From Gammaproteobacteria bacterium UBA4475 (lineage in GTDB: Bacteria; Pseudomonadota; Gammaproteobacteria; Pseudomonadales; Azotimanducaceae), in contig DGOD01000307.1 in the NCBI GenBank assembly GCA_002389265.1, positions 1 through 6,594 of the forward strand: a stretch of 6,594 nt of DNA, written 5' to 3'. Numbering within the stretch: position 1 is the stretch's first letter; each line of letters opens with the position of its first letter. Below the pieces are notes generated by a model. That model made no database searches. It saw only the letters and a list, made by a program, of their open reading frames with translations, and was not told the DNA's origin. A program made the position numbers and the translations under genes. Of this stretch, positions 1-4,827 are shown one piece after another.

Positions 1-12
1 GTAAATTGTGGA

Positions 13-27
13 ACGGGAAAGACCCGT
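13..27 (+). repeat. short GC-rich hairpin
   Basis: ACGGG (13-17) and CCCGT (23-27) form a perfect 5-bp stem around the loop AAAGA. A GC-rich run and TTTT (34-37) follow after a few bases. This vaguely recalls an intrinsic terminator for a plus-strand gene ending left of the window, but the gap between stem and T-run is too long to call it one. No gene is seen at 1-170. Confidence 0.4.
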
Positions 28-62
28 GCGCGCTTTTACTGTGGGAAGTCTTAAGATTATTG

Positions 63-104
63 TAGCCATGTTTGAGCCTCCTCAGGCGTCGTTGAACATG
101 GCTA
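63..104. repeat. long nested hairpin in gene-free left edge
   Basis: TAGCCATGTT (63-72) and AACATGGCTA (95-104) are a perfect 10-bp inverted repeat. Between them GCCT (76-79) and AGGC (84-87) form an inner stem with a CCTC loop, extendable by two pairs across one bulged G. The structure lies in the stretch at 1-170 where no gene is supported. It could be a structured RNA, an element-end structure or an interspersed palindromic repeat. The sequence does not decide between these. Confidence 0.6.
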
Positions 105-131
105 TAGATTTGAGCAGGGACCTACGGGGTG

Positions 132-169
132 TTTACCAACTTTGGAAAGATATCCTGAAAGTTGGTAAA
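132..169. repeat. 12-bp perfect inverted repeat just after a stop codon
   Basis: TTTACCAACTTT (132-143) and AAAGTTGGTAAA (158-169) are perfectly complementary. GGA (144-146) and TCC (153-155) extend the stem inward across a 2-nt bulge. The repeat begins one base beyond the stop codon (171-173) of the minus-strand 196-residue gene, so it would form a strong 3'-end hairpin in that transcript. A U-tract is missing on either strand, so it may stabilise or process the mRNA rather than terminate by itself. Confidence 0.65.
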
Positions 170-170
170 T

Positions 171-761
171 CTATGTTTGCCGAAAATCAATTGCGTCCGG
201 GATTTTTTTCAAAATTAAGCGTATTTTCTCATCTGACAAACTAACACCAAGCTCATAGACGATGCCCCCTATCCTTTTCGGCATACCTCGCTCGCGAATA
301 TCAAGCCCTGCTTTTTTACAAAGTGCACCCAGCAAAACCAGGTAAGTCCCCTCCGCATCTGACCTCAGTTCATTATTCAGTCTACTTATAGAGCCGCCAA
401 ACTGGGGCGGGGTCTCAGACTTGTATTTTTTAAAGTCTGGCGACTCATCTTTGGGCCATCCAAAAAGCATCAAGGGGCTTTCGTAATCTTCTGAGAGTTG
501 ACGCGCGAACTCCCCACCAGTGAGACTGTCAGTCACATTCTTGTAATACCAGGCCAATAAATTCAGGGCACTTTCTTTAACACCTTCGCATTCAGGGCCG
601 TTGCTTGTAGTAGATGTTCTACGACCAAACCTGTCGTAGCCTTGAATACCTTCTTTTTCTATCGAGGTTGCGAGCACACCAGCCGATATAGGTTCTTTGC
701 CACATAAAAGTAGATCAAATAAAGATAGCCATGGATTTTCGTCATCGTCAGGTGCACTCAT
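171..761 (-). CDS. hypothetical protein of 196 residues, integrase-linked accessory gene
   Basis: I do not recognise a named family for this soluble protein of 196 residues. It has no signal peptide or membrane segment. The first 100 residues are acidic at the start and include an aromatic helix-like stretch (about 62-80, LLAWYYK). The C-terminal part (about 139-191) has a helical pattern, LLGALCKKAGLD, then a basic RG..KRI segment, then ELGVSLSDEKIRLILKKIPDAI. This recalls the short helical C-terminal segment that recurs in small accessory proteins of islands and phages, with a conserved 'D..TVRK.LK' type ending (from memory, not searched). The start ATG at 761 is preceded by GGCGGA on the minus strand, a modest Shine-Dalgarno match. 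The gene lies 120 bp downstream of the integrase on the same strand with no terminator between them, so it may be co-transcribed. It ends at a strong hairpin. It is probably cargo of the mobile element; a regulatory or defence role would be guesswork. Confidence 0.75.
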   Translation of the reverse strand: MSAPDDDENPWLSLFDLLLCGKEPISAGVLATSIEKEGIQGYDRFGRRTSTTSNGPECEGVKESALNLLAWYYKNVTDSLTGGEFARQLSEDYESPLMLFGWPKDESPDFKKYKSETPPQFGGSISRLNNELRSDAEGTYLVLLGALCKKAGLDIRERGMPKRIGGIVYELGVSLSDEKIRLILKKIPDAIDFRQT

Positions 762-881
762 TTTTTATCCGCCGTTCATGATGTAATTGATTCATATTCT
801 CAAAAGATGAGCATTTAGCCCACTGAACTCGCTATCCAATGTTTATATGTTGCCGTTGACTTGTATGGTCATAGCCTCGGT

Positions 882-2093
882 TTACCCGTTGGAGCAGTAC
901 ACAGCCCAATCTGCCATCAACGAGGTTCGCTTCGTGAACTGTGAACCGCGCTGGTAGGCCCGCTCGACAGCATCAGGCAGCTGGTGCGCCAGAGCATGTT
1001 CGGCAACCTCACGAGGATAGTTCGTCATCTCCGCTGCCCACATGCGAAACGTTGTACGAAAACCGTGCACTGTGACTCTTGAACCATCCCCATCAACCCA
1101 ATCATGCAGGTCACCCATGCGCCGGATTACGGCCGTCAAGGACATATCAGATAACGCCTGCCCCCTGGTGCCAGGGAATACGATGTTGCTGTCTTTTGGC
1201 AGCGCCGCAAGTATTCTGACGGCTGGGTCGCTGAGGGGTATTTGATGTTCACGTCCGCTTTTCATTCGCGCCGCAGGGATGGTCCAGAGCCTCTCATCCA
1301 AATCGAACTCTTCCCAATGCGCACCACGCACCTCTCCTGATCGACAGGCTGTTAAAATCAAGAACTCAAGAGCTAGGGCGGCAACCCCTGCCCGTGCCCT
1401 TAACGCGTGAACAAACACCCCCGCCTGCTGCCAAGGAAGCGCTGGATGATTCTTCGTTCGTCTAACTTTACTGCTGGTTGCTAATAAATTCTCAAGATGT
1501 CCCTTCCATCGGGCAGGGTTCTCGCCTGTGCGATAACCGCTTGTTGTCGCCCAGCCCAACACAGACTCAATTCGGCCACGCACACGCGTCGCCGTTTCGG
1601 TCTTACTTTCCCATATAGGTGCGAGACACTTTACGACCAACCCTGTGTCAACGTCAGCAACTGGCGCTGTTCCAAAAACGGGGCTGGCGTAGGTTTTGAG
1701 CGTGCTGCTCCACTGTTTCGCATGCTTTGCATTCTTCCAACTCGCCTTCTGTGCCTGAATGTAGGCCTCGGCACATTGGTCAAACGTCATCATGTTGGAT
1801 TCAGCGAGCTTTAAAGCCGCCTGCTGCTGGTTTCTGGCGAGAAGCGGATTAACCCCATCCAGTAAAAGTTGCCGCCCCTCCAAAGCCTTCTGCCGGGCCT
1901 CAGCTAAACTGACTGTATGAGTAGGGCCCAAGCCCATCGCATAGGACTTTCCCGCGATCATGTAACGGTGCAACCAGGACTTTGCCCCCGCAGGCGTTAT
2001 CTGCAGCGTTAAACCCCCACCATCACCGTAAAGGCCTGGCTTATTGAGTTTCGTGACCTGGAGGGCCGTGAGCCGGTGTTGCTGACGCGCCAT
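882..2093 (-). CDS. P4-type tyrosine recombinase / integrase
   Basis: This is a site-specific recombinase that inserts and excises a mobile element by breaking and rejoining DNA through a tyrosine-DNA intermediate. With the ATG at 2093 it has 403 residues, the usual family length. The N-terminal arm-type DNA-binding domain (DUF4102-like, about 5-85) carries the typical G.YGDGGGL motif (20-28). A SAM-like core-binding domain (about 102-200) follows, then the catalytic domain. All six catalytic residues are visible: R251 (TACRSGE), K278, H343 and R346 (VHGFR), H370 (ALAH) and Y380 (RAYQR). The frame is open further upstream to an ATG at 2153 (423 residues), but family members normally begin MAR..HRLTA, so 2093 is preferred. 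Neither start has a clear Shine-Dalgarno sequence. The leader is full of small repeats, possible arm sites or operators. The gene looks intact and should be active. It reads leftward, away from the stem-loop at 2218-2276, as expected if the attachment site lies upstream of the gene. Confidence 0.93.
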   Translation of the reverse strand: MARQQHRLTALQVTKLNKPGLYGDGGGLTLQITPAGAKSWLHRYMIAGKSYAMGLGPTHTVSLAEARQKALEGRQLLLDGVNPLLARNQQQAALKLAESNMMTFDQCAEAYIQAQKASWKNAKHAKQWSSTLKTYASPVFGTAPVADVDTGLVVKCLAPIWESKTETATRVRGRIESVLGWATTSGYRTGENPARWKGHLENLLATSSKVRRTKNHPALPWQQAGVFVHALRARAGVAALALEFLILTACRSGEVRGAHWEEFDLDERLWTIPAARMKSGREHQIPLSDPAVRILAALPKDSNIVFPGTRGQALSDMSLTAVIRRMGDLHDWVDGDGSRVTVHGFRTTFRMWAAEMTNYPREVAEHALAHQLPDAVERAYQRGSQFTKRTSLMADWAVYCSNG

Positions 2094-2102
2094 AGCATTT
2101 TT

Positions 2103-2126
2103 ACAACCATCAAAACGACCATCAAA
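2103..2126. repeat. 12-bp tandem direct repeat in the integrase leader
   Basis: ACAACCATCAAA (2103-2114) is followed at once by ACGACCATCAAA (2115-2126), an 11 of 12 match. On the integrase strand this reads TTTGATGG twice, ending 9 bp before the preferred start codon. Tandem short repeats next to an integrase gene are typical of arm-type integrase binding sites. If translation starts at 2153 instead, the repeat would simply encode FDGRFDG. Confidence 0.6.
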
Positions 2127-2163
2127 TAGTACTCGGATTTTAGCGGCGCTCATAGTACTATTT
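2124..2163. repeat. 10-bp inverted repeat overlapping the upstream integrase ATG
   Basis: AAATAGTACT (2124-2133) and AGTACTATTT (2154-2163) are perfect inverted copies 20 bp apart, about two helical turns centre to centre plus one arm. The alternative integrase ATG (2151-2153) lies at the inner edge of one arm. This could be an operator for autoregulation by the integrase or an excisionase, or an mRNA hairpin. Confidence 0.6.
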
Positions 2164-2170
2164 AGGACGC

Positions 2171-2189
2171 AATAACAGACTATGTTATT
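2171..2189. promoter_or_regulatory. 7-bp inverted repeat, operator-like
   Basis: AATAACA (2171-2177) and TGTTATT (2183-2189) are perfect inverted copies around GACTA. The size and spacing suit a dimeric repressor or an integrase core-type site. It lies in an AT-rich stretch just upstream of the integrase leader, where the integrase promoter should be. No clear -35/-10 pair could be assigned there. Confidence 0.45.
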
Positions 2190-2217
2190 GTTTATATTAG
2201 CTTAAATGGAATTCTAT

Positions 2218-2276
2218 GGATGCTACGGGAATCCGAAAAGGCGGATACCTCTTCCGCCACTGATACCCGTACATCC
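2218..2276. repeat. bulged two-tier stem-loop, candidate attachment-site region
   Basis: GGATG (2218-2222) plus TACGGG (2224-2229) pair with CCCGTA (2266-2271) plus CATCC (2272-2276): 11 base pairs broken only by one bulged C (2223). Inside, GGCGGA (2240-2245) pairs with TCCGCC (2253-2258) around a 7-nt loop. It lies 125 bp upstream of the preferred integrase start, where P4-type attachment sites usually occur. CTCTTCCGCCA (2249-2259 region) also resembles the 3' end of a serine tRNA acceptor, but no T-arm precedes it, so no tRNA is called. It lacks the R/L boxes of an integron attC. Confidence 0.5.
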
Positions 2277-2352
2277 CTGTTTTACATTCTTTTTATTATT
2301 CCTTATCGCCTCAATCTTATGTACGTTCGAACTTTAGTTATCACCACTGTCC

Positions 2353-2358
2353 TATAAT
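2353..2358 (+). promoter_or_regulatory. perfect -10 box without a clear -35
   Basis: TATAAT matches the sigma-70 -10 consensus exactly. The hexamer 17 bp upstream is AACTTT, a poor -35, so promoter activity is uncertain. A transcript from here would start just before the 23-bp palindrome and would give the lipoprotein gene a leader of about 400 nt. Confidence 0.25.
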
Positions 2359-2375
2359 AACGCTCTTTGCGCCAC

Positions 2376-2398
2376 TTAACTGCAGAACCTGCAGCTAA
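2376..2398. repeat. 23-bp near-perfect palindrome
   Basis: TTAACTGCAG (2376-2385) and CTGCAGCTAA (2389-2398) are inverted copies matching at 9 of 10 positions around AAC. The inner CTGCAG hexamers are themselves palindromes. The position, about 18 bp after a TATAAT box, suits a repressor operator or a hairpin at the 5' end of a leader RNA. Confidence 0.5.
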
Positions 2399-2631
2399 CC
2401 GGGTCTCAACTTTGGCGGCCCTCGACTTTTTAGCGCCTGTCTGATTGATAAAAACCAAAGCCGCATATGCGTGTCACAAACGTACCCCTGGCAGATCTAG
2501 GCTGTTAAGACCTATTCCAAGTTAACGCCACTACTTACACGATCTTATTGCCACCGTTAGACAAGTCGCCCATAGACATGAGAATTCTGTTGACTGAAGT
2601 TCAACCGTGAACTAGATTGAATGGTCGTTGC

Positions 2632-2703
2632 AAAGCAAAGCCTACCTCGAACTAAAAAGCAAAGCCTGCGTCGACCTAAAGAATAAAACCTGTCCTTCGG
2701 GTC
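2632..2703. repeat. 24-bp tandem direct repeat with a degenerate third unit
   Basis: Units at 2632-2655 and 2656-2679 match at 21 of 24 positions and share the start AAAGCAAAGCCT. The next 24 bp (2680-2703) keep only an AAA.CCTG core in register. The repeats stop just short of the candidate promoter of the lipoprotein operon. They may be regulator binding sites (24 bp is close to two helical turns) or slippage products. Confidence 0.6.
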
Positions 2704-2709
2704 GCTCAA

Positions 2710-2736
2710 TTGCCTGTTCCAAGACAGATTCATAAT
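2710..2736 (+). promoter_or_regulatory. weak sigma-70-like promoter for the lipoprotein operon
   Basis: TTGCCT (2710-2715) and CATAAT (2731-2736) resemble -35 and -10 boxes, but the 15-bp spacer is shorter than the preferred 17. The 24-bp repeats lie immediately upstream. It is the best candidate near the gene, and it would give a leader of about 25 nt. Confidence 0.3.
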
Positions 2737-2755
2737 CTTGTATTGAGAGATACGT

Positions 2756-2761
2756 GGGAAG
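2756..2761 (+). promoter_or_regulatory. ribosome-binding site of the lipoprotein gene
   Basis: GGGAAG lies 6 nt before the ATG at 2768. This spacing, with the lipobox placed at residues 17-20, fixes the start. Confidence 0.55.
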
Positions 2762-2767
2762 ATATTT

Positions 2768-4741
2768 ATGAAAGCCATCACCACACCAATCTTGCTTGTT
2801 GTTGTTGCCGCACTACTCGCTGGCTGTGAAAAAAATTACTCCTCACCCGAAGCGCCAACTCTGCCAGAGCCAGGACCCCCAACCATTGCCCTAGCATCGA
2901 TTGCACACACGGAGAAGTCGGTCTACCTTAAAGGTGAGCCCATTAGCATTGGCTTTTCCATCAGCTCCACAGAAATCAGCGCAGATAATGTTATCGTCGA
3001 TTTCCAGATGGTCCCGGTGAGCGAGCTTGATCTATTGCTAGCTGGGGCGGAAACCACCGCGGAAGAAATGGGCGACTTTGTAGTCGAATCCATTGCCCCG
3101 GGGCTAGCCAGTTATCAGGCCGATCTGGTCATCCCAAATAACCTGATCGGCGATCAAGATTACGTCATCATCGCTATGGTAGATCCTCAAGCTAACGTCA
3201 CTAATGACGTTGATTTGCAAGACAACCTTTCTCGAGGCTTTAACAAAAACTTTAATCACCCCACCACCAGAGTGATCACTATCACAGATAGCTTTATTAA
3301 CGACCTTAGCATTGAAAACGCAGAGGTCGGCGAGGGCTTCATTCTGCTGGAAACCCCATCAAGCAATTTCTCTGACGGGATGACAGCCTCAAACGTCGTT
3401 CTCATAGAAGACGATCCTCGGGAATCTAACGCCGTAGGCCATATAGACGTCAAAAAATTAGGTGCAGATTCCATGAGTGCGATTATTCAGGTCGACGTCA
3501 TAGTCGATGGCGTGGAAACAGCCGCGCTCATGTGGAAGGGGGAGAACGACGAATGGGTTAACGAGGTCCCCTATGATGTACCTTCGCCAAACGAGGTACA
3601 CTATGTACCGTGGGATATTCGCCTTTCTCCAGCTCAGCGCGATGCGCTGTTTGCTGCCTACGACGCCGCTTCGATCGAAAATGTCGCTACCTTCAGGTTC
3701 CGCATTCAGCAAACTTCAGGCGCGCAAGATGAGAACCTCGCGAACAACAGTTTTGAGCTTGAGGTGCCTTTCCGCTTTTTCACGCCGGGAGATGCACCGG
3801 ATGCCGACGCAGTTGCTGCTACTGCACAAACTGCCTTCCAGGCTAACAGCAGACTCAATATGCCTTTGAAGTCACTTGCGGGGCTATCGACGCCGCTAAC
3901 TGCGCTGTCGCACAATGATCTGCTTGAATCTGTAGATACTGAGGCAGCAAAATTTAGTTTCGAGCGGTCTTTCAGCCAAGTCTATGGTGATAAAGGGAAG
4001 TTTGGTGTAGGAATCTCATTCTCATCCAGTAACAGCGTTGATGGGTTCGCTGGGAAAGGACAAATATACAACGGTGCTGAGGTCAATGCTTACGCCCTCG
4101 GCAAGGCAATAGAGCTTGCGAAAGCTTTTGGCACAGCTGAAGCCGATTTACTCTATCCAAGCGCAAGCTACCAAGCATTTGTAAGAGTTTTCGGGGATGT
4201 GGTGATTGACGAAGGCGATAGCGCGTCTGCAGACATCTCTCGCGATTGGGGCCTTCAGTGGACAGAACGAAAAACCTTCGCCACAGCAAGATTTTTTGCA
4301 GGCCCAATTCCGATTACTATTAAAGCAGGCGCTTCAGGATCGGTGGGCTTTGGGGCGGGCTTGGCCCTCAACGGCCCCGTGATTAGCGGCTACGGAGACC
4401 TGTTCTACGCTTCGCTCAATGCCTATGCAACAGGGGGTGTGGACGTCGGTTTTGCGTCAGGCGGCATTGGCGCTGATCTTCTGCTCCTCCAGCAAACCTT
4501 TCGAGTTTCTGGCGAAGCTGACCTCAGCGATATTCTTAACCGACATGTGACCTTGAACGCCTTAGCCCAGAATCAAATAAAAGCGATACAAGGGAGATTT
4601 TATCTCTTTGCCAAATACCCGAAATATAAGTTCTGCTGCAAGGTGAAGAAGAAAACGAAGACACTCACCCTCTACAACACTGGAGCCCTGTTTGATAAAA
4701 GTTGGGATTTGGTGAACGAAAGTCGAACGGTGAGCTTTTAG
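2768..4741 (+). CDS. outer-membrane lipoprotein with CARDB-like segments and a glycine-rich beta domain
   Basis: This 657-residue protein is exported and lipidated. A short hydrophobic signal ends in the lipobox LAGC with lipidated Cys20. Residue +2 is Glu, not Asp, so Lol sorting to the outer membrane is expected. A Pro-rich linker (about 25-40) leads to two beta-sandwich-like segments. The first (about 40-165) ends in a VDP...N pattern (138-153). The second (about 170-335) ends in ENLANNSFELEV (322-333). Both endings recall CARDB/Ig-like adhesion folds. The C-terminal part (about 385-657) is rich in alternating, glycine-containing strands (GKFGVGISFSSS; GASGSVGFG at 521-529) with one helix (EVNAYALGKAIELAKAFG). 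It carries a Cys-Cys pair at 623-624 in a basic patch. I do not recognise a named family for the C-terminal domain. The gene is followed after 54 bp by a secreted HEAT-type protein, so the two probably form one operon and may act together at the cell envelope. The molecular role is unknown; lipid or ligand binding is only an inference from the neighbour. Confidence 0.9.
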   Translation: MKAITTPILLVVVAALLAGCEKNYSSPEAPTLPEPGPPTIALASIAHTEKSVYLKGEPISIGFSISSTEISADNVIVDFQMVPVSELDLLLAGAETTAEEMGDFVVESIAPGLASYQADLVIPNNLIGDQDYVIIAMVDPQANVTNDVDLQDNLSRGFNKNFNHPTTRVITITDSFINDLSIENAEVGEGFILLETPSSNFSDGMTASNVVLIEDDPRESNAVGHIDVKKLGADSMSAIIQVDVIVDGVETAALMWKGENDEWVNEVPYDVPSPNEVHYVPWDIRLSPAQRDALFAAYDAASIENVATFRFRIQQTSGAQDENLANNSFELEVPFRFFTPGDAPDADAVAATAQTAFQANSRLNMPLKSLAGLSTPLTALSHNDLLESVDTEAAKFSFERSFSQVYGDKGKFGVGISFSSSNSVDGFAGKGQIYNGAEVNAYALGKAIELAKAFGTAEADLLYPSASYQAFVRVFGDVVIDEGDSASADISRDWGLQWTERKTFATARFFAGPIPITIKAGASGSVGFGAGLALNGPVISGYGDLFYASLNAYATGGVDVGFASGGIGADLLLLQQTFRVSGEADLSDILNRHVTLNALAQNQIKAIQGRFYLFAKYPKYKFCCKVKKKTKTLTLYNTGALFDKSWDLVNESRTVSF

Positions 4742-4752
4742 AGATCACGATA

Positions 4753-4803
4753 ATGATAAAGTACCTCAAGAGCGCTAGCTTAGGCCGGTTTAAAGGTGAA
4801 TAG
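4753..4803 (+). CDS. 16-codon mini-ORF overlapping the next gene's start, possible leader peptide
   Basis: ATG (4753) to TAG (4801-4803) encodes MIKYLKSASLGRFKGE, a basic peptide. It begins 11 bp after the lipoprotein stop and ends 3 bp after the GTG start (4796-4798) of the next gene, in another frame. Its Shine-Dalgarno match (AGAGA about 8 nt upstream) is weak. Its body runs through the 5' arm of the hairpin around that GTG, so translating ribosomes would open the hairpin. It could instead be a chance frame, or the remnant of a longer N-terminus lost through an indel. Confidence 0.3.
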   Translation: MIKYLKSASLGRFKGE

Positions 4804-4827
4804 CCTACAGCTTTTCAGGCTAGCGCT
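4771..4827 (+). promoter_or_regulatory. hairpin enclosing the GTG start of the second operon gene
   Basis: AGCGCTAGC (4771-4779) and GCTAGCGCT (4819-4827) form a perfect 9-bp stem. TAGGC (4781-4785) and GCCTA (4803-4807) form an inner stem. The GTG start (4796) lies in the inner loop. Such a structure can limit initiation until an upstream ribosome unfolds it, which would couple the gene to translation of the mini-ORF or the lipoprotein gene. Confidence 0.5.

Larger units (their letters stand above)
2164..2767. other. 600-bp intergenic region without a supported gene
   Basis: No coding frame here has a family match, a plausible start with ribosome-binding site, or protein-like composition. 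The region holds an operator-like palindrome (2171-2189), the bulged stem-loop (2218-2276), an isolated TATAAT (2353-2358), a 23-bp palindrome (2376-2398), a 10-bp palindrome CGCATATGCG (2462-2471), a small perfect hairpin GTTCA/TGAAC (2599-2612), 24-bp direct repeats (2632-2679) and the upstream region of the lipoprotein gene. It probably contains the junction between mobile element and host sequence, but I cannot place that junction. Confidence 0.6.

Noticed and set aside
8..244. Plus-strand open frame of 78 codons
   Set aside because: It crosses three hairpins, overlaps the end of the better supported minus-strand gene, has no ribosome-binding site and no recognisable sequence.
1042..1814. 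Plus-strand open frames opposite the integrase
   Set aside because: They are antisense to a full catalytic domain with all family residues and have no signals or family features of their own.
2218..2276. Integron attC site or a complete tRNA gene
   Set aside because: The attC boundary boxes (RYYYAAC/GTTRRRY) are absent. For a tRNA, only an acceptor-like end is seen, without T-arm, anticodon arm or D-arm.
2632..2703. CRISPR-like array
   Set aside because: The repeats are adjacent without spacers, imperfect, and only two to three in number; no cas gene is present.
2557..2784. Minus-strand open frame of 75 codons
   Set aside because: It runs through the 24-bp repeats and into the lipoprotein start region, and its composition (repeated GRRRLCF-like pieces) reflects the DNA repeats rather than a protein.
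3595..3609. Palindrome GGTACA-CTA-TGTACC
   Set aside because: It lies inside the lipoprotein coding sequence, has short arms, and is explained by codon choice.
4753..4803. Programmed frameshift joining the mini-ORF to the 579-residue protein
   Set aside because: A +1 shift would be needed, and TTTAAAG here is not in the register of a -1 slippery heptamer. The GTG-started protein already has a complete signal peptide.
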